This document shows, one piece after another, positions 37,542-46,161 of a stretch of DNA of 64,000 nucleotides. Every line of letters starts with the position of its first letter. The first letter of the stretch is position 1. The notes under the pieces are model-generated. The model worked only from the letters and a program-made list of their open reading frames with translations, did no database searches and was not told the DNA's origin. The translations under genes were made by a program, and so were the position numbers. Source of the stretch: Acidobacteriaceae bacterium (GTDB taxonomy: Bacteria; Acidobacteriota; Terriglobia; Terriglobales; Acidobacteriaceae); contig PMYL01000017.1 in the NCBI GenBank assembly GCA_003170825.1, positions 34,580-98,579 of the forward strand, given 5' to 3'.

Positions 37542-38314
37542 GGCAGCCTCACCGATACGCCGGCTTTGGCCAGCTCTTCTTTGAGCGAACGCGCGCTCGA
37601 TACGCCGAAGTGAAAGATACTGGCCGCAAGCGCAGCATCGGCCTTGCCGCGTCCAAACACATCGACAAAATGCTCCACGGTTCCCGCGCCGCCCGAGGCG
37701 ATAACGGGAATGTTGACGGCCTCGCTGACGGCTGCGGTCAGCTCGCAATCAAAGCCGGTGCGCGTTCCGTCGCAGTTCATTGAGGTCAGCAGTATCTCGC
37801 CTGCACCGCGCTGCTCGGCTTCGCGCGCCCACTCGACCACCCGGCGGCCGGCCGGCTTGCGTCCGCCCTGCACAAAGACCTGCGCGTCGCGCACGGGGTC
37901 GGCGGCCTCGGGATCGCGGCGGGCGTCGATGGCAACGACGACGGCCTGCGCGCCGAAGCTGCGGCCGATGGCGTCGATCAAGGTTGGGTCGGCGAGCGCG
38001 GCGGAGTTCACGCTGACCTTGTCCGCTCCGGCCTCGAAGACCTGCGCCGCGTCGTCTGCGGTGCGAATGCCGCCGCCGACCGCGAAGGGCACGAACAGTT
38101 CCCGCGCTGTGCGGCGTACGGTGTCGAGCAGCGTTTGCCGGCCTTCATGCGTCGCAGTAATGTCGAGCAGCACAATTTCGTCCGCGCCCTCGCGCGCATG
38201 ACGCGCGGCCTGTGTGGCCGGATCGCCCGCATCGATCAGATCGACAAACTGCACGCCCTTCACGACGCGGCCACCGTGAACATCGAGGCAGGCGATGATG
38301 CGCTTGGTGATCAT
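37535..38314 (-). CDS. hisF: Imidazole glycerol phosphate synthase cyclase subunit
   Basis: Cyclase half of IGP synthase, 259 residues. It carries the catalytic Asp residues in [14 protein letters not shown] and in [10 protein letters not shown], plus the phosphate loops VGGGIR and ASGGAG. It joins ammonia from HisH to PRFAR. Normally adjacent to hisH; here a broken unrelated gene (38318-38838) lies between, although both remain on one transcript. The ribosome site GAGG precedes ATG 38314. Confidence 0.95.
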   Translation of the reverse strand: MITKRIIACLDVHGGRVVKGVQFVDLIDAGDPATQAARHAREGADEIVLLDITATHEGRQTLLDTVRRTARELFVPFAVGGGIRTADDAAQVFEAGADKVSVNSAALADPTLIDAIGRSFGAQAVVVAIDARRDPEAADPVRDAQVFVQGGRKPAGRRVVEWAREAEQRGAGEILLTSMNCDGTRTGFDCELTAAVSEAVNIPVIASGGAGTVEHFVDVFGRGKADAALAASIFHFGVSSARSLKEELAKAGVSVRLPC

Positions 38315-38317
38315 TTG

Positions 38318-38838
38318 CTACCTCTTCACCACGTGGCGTGCGACGAGATCGCTCAGCTCGGCACGTTGCTCTGTTGAGAAGACTATCGTCGGTACAAAAA
38401 GAAATCGCAATTCTGTCAAATAGAAGAGGGTTATCTTTTCGTCTTGTGCGAACCTAACAATTGCATTCCAGAGGAGCTTGGCTTCGCTAGATCCGGGCAT
38501 GCTGAGATGATGCGCTCATCGTCAATATCAATCGACAAATACTGGTCAGTCTGAGACCGAGGGAAGAGACCTTTGAATTGCCTCTTGATCGCATAAGAGC
38601 GAAAAACCGGCAGTAGGGAGAAGACAACTGGAACGATCAGCAAGCCAGGGGGATTGCGGGCAAAGTAATCTTCCTGCGTAAAAAACAGGAAGACCTCAGA
38701 GCAAAGAACCAACATGCCGATGATTGGCATCACCTTGAACATGAAAAAATGTGACGATCGCCGATTGAACTTCTGACGATTGTGAAGCGCAAGTGCTGCC
38801 TTGTAGTCGGCCACAGTGAGCCTATAACTAATCTGCAT
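38318..38838 (-). pseudogene. YcxB-like membrane protein gene with a frameshift, inserted between hisH and hisF
   Basis: A single protein reads across two frames. Frame 1 (ATG 38838, one-base overlap with hisH) gives a YcxB-like N-terminus with two helices and reaches SIDIDDERIIS. The C-terminus is in another frame from about 38515 to the stop at 38318, starting MPGSSEAKLLWNAIV and reading through FLFVPTIVFSTEQRAELSDLV. A single missing base near 38510 joins ERIIS(A)MPGSSE in the order expected for the family. The gene is A+T-rich against its neighbours. This is either a real decay mutation or a sequencing error; function of the family is not known. Confidence 0.75.
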
Positions 38839-39440
38839 TACCTTACCTCCAGAAAATTGCGGAGAATCTTGAGCCCGGTTGCGCCGGACTTCTCCGGATG
38901 AAATTGGACGCCCATCACGTTGCCGCGCTCGACGGCCGCGGCAAAGGGCTCGATGTAATGCGTGACGGCTACGGTGTCGGCAGTGACGGGAGCCTTGTAG
39001 GAGTGCGTGAAGTAGACGTACTCACCCAGCTCAACGCCAGCCAGAAGCCGCGTACCTTTCCGCACTTCCAGCGAGTTCCAGCCGACGTGCGGGACTTTTT
39101 CATTGCTCTCGGAAAAGCGCGTACACTGCTCGGCAAAATGCGCGAGCCCCGGCTGCAGCGGCGCTTCGCTTGAGCCCGCATAGAGCCACTGCATCCCCAC
39201 GCAAATTCCGAGGAAGGGCACGCCACGCGCAATCGCCGCGCGAATCGCGGGCGTGAGGCCGGTCGCATCGAGCCGCTCAGTGGCCGCGAAGTGGCCTACG
39301 CCGGGAAGGACGATGCGCTCGGCGGCTTCCACAAGCGTAAGATCGCCGTCGGTCACGACCGCCTCAGCGCCCAGGTGACGGAGCGCCTTGAGAACGGAGG
39401 TGAGGTTGCCCGCCTTGTAATCGATCACCGTTACGCGCAT
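38838..39440 (-). CDS. hisH: Imidazole glycerol phosphate synthase glutaminase subunit
   Basis: Class I glutamine amidotransferase of 200 residues that supplies ammonia to HisF. The triad is visible: nucleophile Cys in LGICVGMQWL, and His and Glu in VQFHPEKSG. Oxyanion-type GVGHF is present. It starts at ATG 39440, which shares a base with the hisB stop (TGATG). Its own stop overlaps the inserted YcxB-like gene by one base, so the insertion did not break coupling on this side. Confidence 0.95.
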   Translation of the reverse strand: MRVTVIDYKAGNLTSVLKALRHLGAEAVVTDGDLTLVEAAERIVLPGVGHFAATERLDATGLTPAIRAAIARGVPFLGICVGMQWLYAGSSEAPLQPGLAHFAEQCTRFSESNEKVPHVGWNSLEVRKGTRLLAGVELGEYVYFTHSYKAPVTADTVAVTHYIEPFAAAVERGNVMGVQFHPEKSGATGLKILRNFLEVR

Positions 39441-40072
39441 CAGAGCAATCCTTTCGTAGACGGCAACATCTCGCCCAGCTGTTTGTCGCGCGAACAGGCT
39501 ACGCGCAGCGCGCGCGCAAAAGCCTTGAAGATGGCCTCGATCTTGTGGTGATTCGAGCGGCCGTACATGGTTTTCACATGCACGTTGGCGCGAGCGCCGC
39601 GCGCGAAGCCCTCGAAGAAGTCGGTGACCAGCTCGGTTTGCAGGTCGCCCACCAGCCGAACGCGCACTTTGGTTTCGACGGCGAAGGCGGCGCGTCCGCT
39701 TAGGTCCACGGCTGCAATCGCGAGGGTCTCGTCCATGGGCATGAGGAAGTAACCGGCGCGCAGAATGCCGCGTTTGTCGCCGAGGGCGCGGTCGAAGGCT
39801 TCGCCGAGCGCGATGCCCACGTCTTCGACGGTGTGGTGCTGATCCACGTCGAGGTCGCCGTCGCACTTGAGTTCAAGATCAAAGGCGCCATGGCGCGTGA
39901 ACAGCTCCAGCATGTGATCGAAGAAGCGAATGCCGGTGGAGATTTTGTATTGGCCGCTGCCTTCGATTGTGAGCTTGATTGCAATGCGCGTCTCGGCGGT
40001 ATTGCGCTCAACGATGGCAGCGCGCGCTCTCGATTCGATTGCGGATTCAGCGTTCTTCTTTCTGTTTGTCAT
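39440..40072 (-). CDS. hisB: Imidazoleglycerol-phosphate dehydratase
   Basis: Monofunctional IGP dehydratase, 210 residues, dehydrating IGP to imidazole acetol phosphate. Manganese-binding histidine motifs are [26 protein letters not shown] and [13 protein letters not shown]. No histidinol-phosphatase domain is fused, so that activity must come from another gene outside the window. It overlaps hisC by ATGA (four bases) and hisH by one base. Confidence 0.96.
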   Translation of the reverse strand: MTNRKKNAESAIESRARAAIVERNTAETRIAIKLTIEGSGQYKISTGIRFFDHMLELFTRHGAFDLELKCDGDLDVDQHHTVEDVGIALGEAFDRALGDKRGILRAGYFLMPMDETLAIAAVDLSGRAAFAVETKVRVRLVGDLQTELVTDFFEGFARGARANVHVKTMYGRSNHHKIEAIFKAFARALRVACSRDKQLGEMLPSTKGLL

Positions 40073-41166
40073 TGCGCCTCTTTTCCGGCCCGCAGTGTGG
40101 CCAGCGCTTGGTTGAGAGCGGCGACGGCCTGCCGCATCTGCTCTCGCGTTCCAATGGTGATGCGCACGCGACCATCGCAGCCCGGATCGCTGGAGCGATC
40201 GCGCACCAGTACGCCTGCAGCGCGCATCAAGCGCACAAACTCCGCGTGCTGAGGGCCGATGTCGACGAGAATGAAATTTGCTTGGCTGGGCCAGCGGCGG
40301 ATTCCGGCTTCATCGAGTGCGGCCTCGAAATCCCGGCGTGCTTCGAGCACTTCGCTCACGTACCCGTCTAGGTAGGCTGTGTCTTCGAGCGCGGGCGGCA
40401 GGCAGGCCAGCGCCAGCGAGTTGACGCTGTAAGGAGAAAGCACACGCTTGACCCAGCGCATCAGCTCCACTGGACCGGCGAGGACGCCTATGCGCAAACC
40501 GGCGAGACCGTATGCCTTCGAGAAGGTCCGCGCCACAATCAGATTGGGCACGATGCCGATCAAGTCGATCACCGTTTCGCCATGGAAATGGAAGTAGGCT
40601 TCGTCCACCAGCAGCACTGCGTGCGGCGCGCGATTTGCAATTTCGACGAGTTGCGCGCGCGTGACCACGCTGCCGGAAGGGCTGTTGGGGTTGGCGATGG
40701 CGATGATTTTCGTGCGCGGAGTAACGGCAGCGATCAGACGCTCAAAGGGGAACTGCAAATCGCCCGCGGCGAGCACGGCGACCACGCGCGCATCTGTCGC
40801 CGATGCGTAGACCTCATACATTGTGTAGGTGGGCACGGGCAGCAACAGTTCATCGCCTGCTTCGAGGAAGGCCTCGAAGAGCACATGAATGGCTTCGTCC
40901 ACGCCGTTGGTGAGCGCTACCTGCGCTGCGGCGAGACCGAGATGCGCGGCAACGACCGCCTCCACCGGCTCGCGCTCGGGATAGCGCGTGAGAGCGCCGG
41001 CAGAGATGCGCCCCAGCACTTCGCGCACTTTGGGCGAGCAGGCGAGGGTGTTCTCATTGAAGTCCAGGCGCAGCGCATCGCGGCTGCCGAGCGGAGGGTG
41101 ATACTCCTTCATCGCCTGCACGCGGGCGCGCGGAGTTGGGTTGCGTGTTGTAACGGATTCAACCAC
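40069..41166 (-). CDS. hisC: Histidinol-phosphate aminotransferase
   Basis: PLP-dependent aminotransferase of about 365 residues. The lysine that binds PLP is in [16 protein letters not shown], the Asp in [12 protein letters not shown] and the Asn in IANPNSPSG are in place, and the phosphate-binding Arg lies in the same segment. Start: GTG 41166, preceded by AGGAGG, overlapping the hisD stop by eight bases. An alternative ATG ([16 protein letters not shown]) is downstream. The mid-operon position and order (D-C-B) match a compact his operon. Confidence 0.93.
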   Translation of the reverse strand: MVESVTTRNPTPRARVQAMKEYHPPLGSRDALRLDFNENTLACSPKVREVLGRISAGALTRYPEREPVEAVVAAHLGLAAAQVALTNGVDEAIHVLFEAFLEAGDELLLPVPTYTMYEVYASATDARVVAVLAAGDLQFPFERLIAAVTPRTKIIAIANPNSPSGSVVTRAQLVEIANRAPHAVLLVDEAYFHFHGETVIDLIGIVPNLIVARTFSKAYGLAGLRIGVLAGPVELMRWVKRVLSPYSVNSLALACLPPALEDTAYLDGYVSEVLEARRDFEAALDEAGIRRWPSQANFILVDIGPQHAEFVRLMRAAGVLVRDRSSDPGCDGRVRITIGTREQMRQAVAALNQALATLRAGKEAQ

Positions 41167-42448
41167 GGGACCTCCTTGTGCGTGGGTTCTTGCGCAGGCG
41201 GGCGCGAATGGCTTCGGCGTGGCCCACGAGGCCCTCGGCTTCAGCCAATAACGCGACATGCGGCCCGAGCGCGCGCAAGCCTTGCGCACTGTACTCCTGC
41301 ACCGTGATGAGCTTGACGAAGTCGTTCACGCTCAAGCCGCCGCGCACGCGCGCCATTCCGCCCGTGGGCAGTGTGTGATTGGGTCCGGATATGTAATCGC
41401 CCATGGGCTGCGCGGACCAGCGGCCCACAAACACCGAGCCCGCATTCTCAACCCATTCGAGATCGCTTGGCGCGTCAACCGTCAAATGCTCGGGCGCAAG
41501 GCGATTGGTAATCTGCCGCGCCTCGTCCACGCTGGACGAAATGATTACGAGGCCGTTGCGATCGAGAGCCTGGCGCGCGACGGGATTGTCGCGGCTGCGC
41601 AGCTTTGCTTCCGCAATCATCTCTTTGGCAAGTTCGGCGCGCGTGGTGATGAAGATGGCCAACGCCTCGGGATCGTGCTCGGCCTGCGCCACAAGATCGG
41701 AGGCAATATCGGCAGCATTGCCGCATTCGCTGGTGACAACAATTTCTGTCGGGCCGGCCAGCATGTCGATGGCGCAGTCGAAGGCCACCAGGCGCTTGGC
41801 GGCGGTGACGTAGAGATTGCCCGGCCCCACGATCTTATCTACGCGCTGGAGGCTCGCGGTTCCGTAGGCCAGCGCGGCAATTGCATGCGCGCCGCCGAGA
41901 CGATAGAACTCCGTGATGCCGAGCAGGTGCGCGGCGGCCAGAGTCTCCGGCGCGGGCCTGGGCGAGACCACAGCGATGCGCTTGACGCCCGCAACCTGCG
42001 CGGGAATGGCGGTCATGAGGAGCGTGGAGGGAAGCGGATGGCGACCGCTGGGCACGTAGCAACCCACGGAGCCGAGCGGGCGCACAAGCTGGCCTGTGGT
42101 GAGGCCGGCAACGGGAGATGCATTCCACGAAGACGGCAGTTGGCGCTGGGCAAAGCCGCGAATCTGCTCAGCGGCCGTGGACAGGGCCTCGCACAACGCG
42201 GGTTCGATAGCCTCCCACGCCGCGGCCATTTCGTCCTGCGTCACGCGCAACGCATCCGTGCCGGCAAGCCCGTCGAATTGGGCCGCATAGCGCAGCAGAG
42301 CGCGGTCACCCTGTTTGCGCACATCGGCGACAATGCGCTTGACCGTGGGCAGCACGGCGTCAAGCGCCGCGCCGCCGCGTCGTTCGAGCGCGGCAAGAAC
42401 TTCTGCTGTTTGCTGTGCACCGCGGCCTTTTGTCCGGATCAGTTTCAT
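41159..42448 (-). CDS. hisD: Histidinol dehydrogenase
   Basis: Zinc enzyme of 429 residues carrying out the last two oxidations to histidine. Recognisable blocks: VGCYVPSGRHPLPSTLLM (NAD region), GPGNLYVTAAKRLV, DMLAGPTEIVV, AQAEHDPEA (zinc Gln/His), NHTLPTGGMARVRGGLSV (catalytic-site His), and FVKLITVQEYS. Starts at ATG 42448, 14 bases after the hisG stop. The C-terminus extends with a basic tail ([15 protein letters not shown]). Confidence 0.97.
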   Translation of the reverse strand: MKLIRTKGRGAQQTAEVLAALERRGGAALDAVLPTVKRIVADVRKQGDRALLRYAAQFDGLAGTDALRVTQDEMAAAWEAIEPALCEALSTAAEQIRGFAQRQLPSSWNASPVAGLTTGQLVRPLGSVGCYVPSGRHPLPSTLLMTAIPAQVAGVKRIAVVSPRPAPETLAAAHLLGITEFYRLGGAHAIAALAYGTASLQRVDKIVGPGNLYVTAAKRLVAFDCAIDMLAGPTEIVVTSECGNAADIASDLVAQAEHDPEALAIFITTRAELAKEMIAEAKLRSRDNPVARQALDRNGLVIISSSVDEARQITNRLAPEHLTVDAPSDLEWVENAGSVFVGRWSAQPMGDYISGPNHTLPTGGMARVRGGLSVNDFVKLITVQEYSAQGLRALGPHVALLAEAEGLVGHAEAIRARLRKNPRTRRSRG

Positions 42449-42462
42449 TGTTGATCTCCGCG

Positions 42463-43338
42463 TTAGAGCACAACCTTGTTGAGCGGATATTCGACGATGC
42501 CCGTGGCCCTGGCCGCTTTCAGGCGCGGAATCACGTCGCGCGCCACGCGCTCATCGACGATCGTGTTGACCGCGACCCACTCCGAATCACTTAGCTGGGA
42601 GACGGTTGGCGAGTTCAACGCCGGCAGCACGGCCAGGACTGCTTCGAGGTCCGCGCGCTTGACATTGAGCATCAGTCCCACTTGCGATTGCGCATCGATG
42701 GCGCCGCGGAGCATGAGGGCAATCGACGCGAGCTTCTCGCGCTTCCACGGGTCGGCGAGAGTGGCTTTGCCGGCGATCAGATGAGTCTCGCTCTCCATCA
42801 CCGTGTCGATGATTTTGAGATGGTTGGCCTTGAGCGAGCTGCCCGTCTCCGTGACTTCGACGATGGCGTCGGCCAGCGTGGGCGGCTTGACTTCCGTTGC
42901 GCCCCAACTGAACTCGACCTTCACGTTGACGCCCTTGGCGGCGAAGTAGCGCTTGCTGACTTCGACCAATTCTGTGGCGACGATCTTGCCTTCGAGATCT
43001 TCGGCCTTCTCAAAGCCGCTGCCTTCAGGAACGGCCAGCACCCAGCGCACCTTGCGGCGGCTCTGCTTGGCATAGGTGAGGGAGGTGACGCTGGTGACGT
43101 CGAGGCCGCTCTCGACAACCCAGTCGATGCCGGTGAGTCCCGCGTCGAGCACGCCGTGATCGACGTAGCGGGCCATCTCCTGGGCGCGAATCAACATGCA
43201 CTCGATCTCGGGATCGTCGATCGATGGAAAGTAGGAGCGGCCGTCGGCGTAGATGTTCCAGCCGGCGCGTTTGAACAGAGCGATGGTCGCATCCTGCAGG
43301 CTGCCCTTGGGGATGCCGAGTCTGAGCTTGTTAGCCAC
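42463..43338 (-). CDS. hisG: ATP phosphoribosyltransferase, long form
   Basis: First enzyme of histidine synthesis, joining ATP and PRPP. About 291 residues, i.e. the long form with the C-terminal ACT-like regulatory domain (about 210-291) that allows histidine feedback without HisZ. Early motif [18 protein letters not shown], substrate-loop [11 protein letters not shown] and the [20 protein letters not shown]-binding stretch are present. I chose GTG 43338 because AGAGGA precedes it and it gives the short VANKLRLG start; it overlaps the hisI stop by eight bases. Confidence 0.93.
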   Translation of the reverse strand: MANKLRLGIPKGSLQDATIALFKRAGWNIYADGRSYFPSIDDPEIECMLIRAQEMARYVDHGVLDAGLTGIDWVVESGLDVTSVTSLTYAKQSRRKVRWVLAVPEGSGFEKAEDLEGKIVATELVEVSKRYFAAKGVNVKVEFSWGATEVKPPTLADAIVEVTETGSSLKANHLKIIDTVMESETHLIAGKATLADPWKREKLASIALMLRGAIDAQSQVGLMLNVKRADLEAVLAVLPALNSPTVSQLSDSEWVAVNTIVDERVARDVIPRLKAARATGIVEYPLNKVVL

Positions 43339-43705
43339 GTATTTCCTCTTTCTTATTGTCAGCTTCCCGGTTGGCTGCGCCGAGCGGGAGCGGCTTGGTG
43401 AAGCAACTGACCGTGCCCTCGTGGCACACGAGGCCATCGCCCTCCACCTCGACGCGGAAGAGCAGCGTGTCGTTGTCGCAGTCGGTGGAGGCTGAGACGA
43501 CGCGCAGGCGGTTGCCGCTGGTCTCGCCCTTCATCCACAGCTTCTGGCGGGTGCGGCTCCAGAAGGTTACAAAGCCGGTTTCCAGCGTTTTGGCATAGCT
43601 GGCGGGATTGAGAAAACCCAGCATCAGCACTTCGCCCGTGCGCGTATCCTGCACGATGCCGGGCACCAGGCCGTCCATCTTGTCGAAGTCGATTGTAGCC
43701 GTCAT
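43331..43705 (-). CDS. hisI: Phosphoribosyl-AMP cyclohydrolase
   Basis: Hydrolyses the PR-AMP ring, 124 residues from the ATG at 43705. Metal-binding residues are in [11 protein letters not shown] and in [10 protein letters not shown] (with cysteines). An upstream ATG (43744) lies inside the attenuator's T-run and is unlikely. AAGGA is just before the chosen ATG. No HisE (phosphoribosyl-ATP pyrophosphatase) domain is fused, so hisE must be elsewhere. It is the first structural gene, directly downstream of the leader. Confidence 0.93.
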   Translation of the reverse strand: MTATIDFDKMDGLVPGIVQDTRTGEVLMLGFLNPASYAKTLETGFVTFWSRTRQKLWMKGETSGNRLRVVSASTDCDNDTLLFRVEVEGDGLVCHEGTVSCFTKPLPLGAANREADNKKEEIRG

Positions 43706-43745
43706 TTTTCCTTGATCCTGGTTGAAATTTTGGTTTGGAAGCATG

Positions 43746-43776
43746 AAAAAACCCGCTGGCGTCGGTCGCCGGCGGG
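43746..43776 (-). terminator. Attenuator terminator of the his operon
   Basis: On the minus strand, arms 43776-43767 (CCCGCCGGCG) and 43761-43752 (CGCCAGCGGG) pair with one mismatch across an ACCGA loop, followed by six T's (43751-43746). It lies between the leader peptide gene and hisI. Its 5' arm (43775-43768, CCGCCGGC) is perfectly complementary to GCCGGCGG (43835-43828) inside the leader gene, giving the alternative antiterminator. Confidence 0.85.
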
Positions 43777-43807
43777 CTTGGGTGTTTCTTGAGATCTCTC
43801 TGGCCGT

Positions 43808-43885
43808 TTACATCAGGCCATGGCAGTCCGCCGGCATGGAGGTTCCATGATGGTGGTGATGACCGTGATGGCGGTAGCTCTGCAT
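43808..43885 (-). CDS. hisL: His operon leader peptide
   Basis: A 25-codon gene (ATG 43885, stop TAA 43810-43808) with the run R-H-H-G-H-H-H-H-H-G after the fourth residue and one more His near the end: eight His codons in all. It is followed by the stop-overlapping stem TGGCC/GGCCA and then the attenuator. Ribosomes stalled at the His run would leave codons 17-20 (the antiterminator strand) free and let transcription pass. The peptide has no function of its own. It is not an accident of composition: eight histidines in 25 codons directly upstream of hisI. Confidence 0.9.
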   Translation of the reverse strand: MQSYRHHGHHHHHGTSMPADCHGLM

Positions 43886-43894
43886 CTGTTTGAA

Positions 43895-43924
43895 ACCCTA
43901 AGGGAAAACCCCGTGCGCTGTCAA
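43895..43924 (-). promoter_or_regulatory. Putative his operon promoter
   Basis: TTGACA (43924-43919), 18-base spacer and TAGGGT (43900-43895, weak -10). The transcription start would be at about 43888, only a few bases before the hisL ATG, so hisL might be nearly leaderless. The promoter starts just past the upstream CBS gene's stop at 43942. Confidence 0.5.
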
Positions 43925-43941
43925 ATGTTCGGTTGTGGATG

Positions 43942-44394
43942 CTAACTCGGATACGCTCCCGTAATGTACCCCTCCAGCGCCTGAATGGCTTGCGCCTGGC
44001 CGGAGATGACCCATTTGACGAGGTCCCCGATGGAGATGACGCCGACGACGGTGTCATCCTGCAAGACCGGGAGATGGCGGAAATGGTGTTCCGTCATCAG
44101 GGCCATGCATTCGTCCACGGTGTGCCGCGGGCTGACGGAGACGACTGGGGCGGTCATGATCTCGTGGACCTTGGTTTTTTTGGAGAGATGGCCCATCAGG
44201 ACGCCTTTGCGGGCGTAGTCGCGCTCGGAGAGTATGCCAACCAGGCGATCGTTCGAGAGGACCAGTAAGGCACCGACATCGTATTCGGCCATCTGCTCGA
44301 GGGCTTCGTAAACCGACTGGTCAGGCGCTATCGACAAGACCTTGTCTTTGGCTTTGCTCCTGAGCACCAATCCAATCGTGTCCGTGATTTTCAT
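43942..44394 (-). CDS. Protein with two CBS domains
   Basis: 150 residues, two tandem CBS domains and nothing else: first [23 protein letters not shown]...[13 protein letters not shown], second [25 protein letters not shown]...[13 protein letters not shown]. Stand-alone CBS pairs bind adenosyl ligands (AMP, ATP, SAM) and regulate partner proteins. It precedes the his promoter on the same strand but with its own ATG, so the link to histidine synthesis is uncertain. Confidence 0.92.
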   Translation of the reverse strand: MKITDTIGLVLRSKAKDKVLSIAPDQSVYEALEQMAEYDVGALLVLSNDRLVGILSERDYARKGVLMGHLSKKTKVHEIMTAPVVSVSPRHTVDECMALMTEHHFRHLPVLQDDTVVGVISIGDLVKWVISGQAQAIQALEGYITGAYPS

Positions 44395-44579
44395 TTGCTC
44401 CTCATTGACTTCGGCGGCTCAGCACCGGTGGGTACGCGCAATCCCCCCGGCGGCAGAGATTCAATATAACCCATCCGGGGCACGCGCGAACAGAGGATAA
44501 ATGGATGGGGTCCCGAAGCGTGGGTGAAACGGGCGGGTGACCGTTGCGGACAGCGCAGGGCAAGGCAGAGAATGGAGCG

Positions 44580-44906
44580 GTGCGAGCAAGAGTGCGATTT
44601 GCGGCTTTGACGGTTGCGATGCTGGGCGTTTGCCTTGCCGGAACGGCGCAGTACCAGGATCGAGACACTCATGGTGTACCCAAGACATCTGAAGCGGCCC
44701 CGCCGCCTGAGGCGCGCATCGACATCAATCACGCGACTGTCGATGAGCTGCTGAAAGTTCCCGGCATGACGCGCAGTTGGGCTGGGCGCATCGTGCGCTT
44801 CAGGCCCTACCGCACCAAGCAGGACCTGTTGGAGCGCGGCGTGGTCACCAGCCAGGTATACGACCGGATCAAGGATTACGTGATAGCGCACCGGGAGGCG
44901 CAATAA
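44580..44906 (+). CDS. Secreted helix-hairpin-helix protein, ComEA-like
   Basis: Small exported protein of about 108 residues: signal-like segment VRFAALTVAMLGVCLAGTAQ, then a helix-hairpin-helix domain (IDINHATVDELLKVPGMTRSWAGRIVRF...LLERGVVTSQVYDRIKDYV). ComEA proteins bind DNA during natural transformation. The start GTG 44580 has GGAG four bases upstream; an earlier TTG at 44544 is possible. Only one HhH domain is present, and no comEC lies near, so a competence role is not demonstrated. Confidence 0.75.
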   Translation: MRARVRFAALTVAMLGVCLAGTAQYQDRDTHGVPKTSEAAPPPEARIDINHATVDELLKVPGMTRSWAGRIVRFRPYRTKQDLLERGVVTSQVYDRIKDYVIAHREAQ

Positions 44907-44949
44907 GGACCGCAGGGAACCTTACAGGAACATGGCTTGAGTATAAGGT

Positions 44950-44963
44950 GCGGCTTTAGCCGC
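44950..44963. repeat. Short GCGGC-TTTA-GCCGC palindrome
   Basis: Five-base arms around TTTA, the reverse-sense form of the GGCTAAAGCC palindromes at 12392-12446. Located in the gap between the HhH gene and the ankyrin gene. Confidence 0.4.
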
Positions 44964-45044
44964 GCAGCCTCCAATTCTCAGGCTATATCAGCTTCTAATC
45001 AGGTGTTGTAAACGAAAGCGATCGACCGTTCAAGAGATCGCCTA

Positions 45045-45986
45045 TTAATGGCCGCCGTGCTGGCGCAGCAACTCCGCGATGGCCTTATATTCCTCCTTAT
45101 GTTCCTTTGGGCCGAACCTAATCATAGTCTTCTCGTATTGTAACGGCGTACTGCCTTTGTGACCCTTGGCATTGACATCGGCATTATGGGCCAGCAGCAA
45201 CTCTACCATATCCTTGTGGTTAAATATCACCTCTGTGTTCACCATCGTAAAGCCGTTATTATCCTTGGCGTTGACATCGGCATTATGAGCCAGCAGCAAC
45301 TCCGCCACGTCCTTGTGGTTCCCTACCACCGCTATATACAACGGCGTATAGCCTATATTATTCTTGGCGTTGACATCGGCATTGTGGGCCAGCAGCAATT
45401 CCGCCACGTCCTTGTGGCCTATAAAAGCCTCTAGGGACAATGGCGTAAAGCCGTCGTTGTTCTTAGCATTGACATCGGCATCGTGGGCCAGCAGCAATTC
45501 CGCCATATCCTTGTTGTCCGAAGTTAGCGCTGAATACAAGGGCGTAAGGCCTTTGTTATCCTTTGCATTGACATCGGCATTGTGAGCTAGGAGCAATTCC
45601 GCTAGATCCTCGTGGCCCCAACGAGCCGCCAAGTGCAACGGCGTATTGCCGTCGTTGTTCTTGGCATTGACATCGGCCTTGTGAGTCAGCAACAATTCCG
45701 CCACATCCTTGTGACCTTTAATCGCCGCATCGTGTAATGGCGTATCGCCATTATCGTCTTTGCTGGAAACAAGATCAGGATTGTCATTGAGCAGCGCCTT
45801 GACCGCTTCCAAATCACCCTTCTTAGCCGCATCATGAATCGGTCCGCTGAAGGCGGGGCTGCAGAAGGCCAGCGCGACCAGCATCACGGCGGCGAGGCGG
45901 GAAATCGGGGAGCGGCGGAGTCGGGTAAAAAAGGAGCGCAGATTTCGTTGCAGGGAGAGGGACCGGGAATCAGGATTCGAAGACAT
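45045..45986 (-). CDS. Secreted ankyrin-repeat protein
   Basis: About 313 residues. A basic lead and hydrophobic segment (ISRLAAVMLVALAFCSPAFS, near residues 30-50) act as a signal peptide. About eight ankyrin repeats follow, each near 33 residues and nearly identical, built on the unit HKDVAELLLAHNADVNAKNN. They differ mainly in the segment GxTPLxxA. The high identity at DNA level (for example 45155-45735) suggests recent duplication of units. ATG 45986 is preceded by AAAGGA. Such repeats mediate protein contacts; partners are unknown. Confidence 0.9.
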   Translation of the reverse strand: MSSNPDSRSLSLQRNLRSFFTRLRRSPISRLAAVMLVALAFCSPAFSGPIHDAAKKGDLEAVKALLNDNPDLVSSKDDNGDTPLHDAAIKGHKDVAELLLTHKADVNAKNNDGNTPLHLAARWGHEDLAELLLAHNADVNAKDNKGLTPLYSALTSDNKDMAELLLAHDADVNAKNNDGFTPLSLEAFIGHKDVAELLLAHNADVNAKNNIGYTPLYIAVVGNHKDVAELLLAHNADVNAKDNNGFTMVNTEVIFNHKDMVELLLAHNADVNAKGHKGSTPLQYEKTMIRFGPKEHKEEYKAIAELLRQHGGH

Positions 45987-46109
45987 GTTTGTTTCCTTTC
46001 TAGAGAGCTTTGCTAATGATGGCAAGAAGTATAGCGCTTCTCATGTTGGATTTGCAGGCAAATGTCCAGTATTTATCCACGCTTTCCATGCGCCACAAAT
46101 GTGCGGTTT

Positions 46110-46149
46110 CCCACCCTAGCCGCAAAAACAAAGACGCGGCGAGGGTGGG
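46110..46149. repeat. Dispersed 40-bp hairpin repeat, copy 2
   Basis: Inverse-orientation copy of the element at 36812-36851 (CCCACCCTAGCCGC...GCGGCGAGGGTGGG). It sits directly after the stop of the RND permease gene. The A-rich loop CAAAAACAAAG corresponds to the T-rich loop of copy 1. Confidence 0.7.
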
Positions 46150-46161
46150 GCACCCATGTCC

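Noticed and set aside
43706..43744. Upstream ATG as hisI start
   Set aside because: It lies within the terminator T-run and has no ribosome site; the ATG at 43705 has AAGGA and the normal family N-terminus.
45155..45735. CRISPR-like regular repeats
   Set aside because: The period is about 99 bases and in frame; it is the ankyrin-repeat coding sequence. No CRISPR array was seen anywhere in the window.
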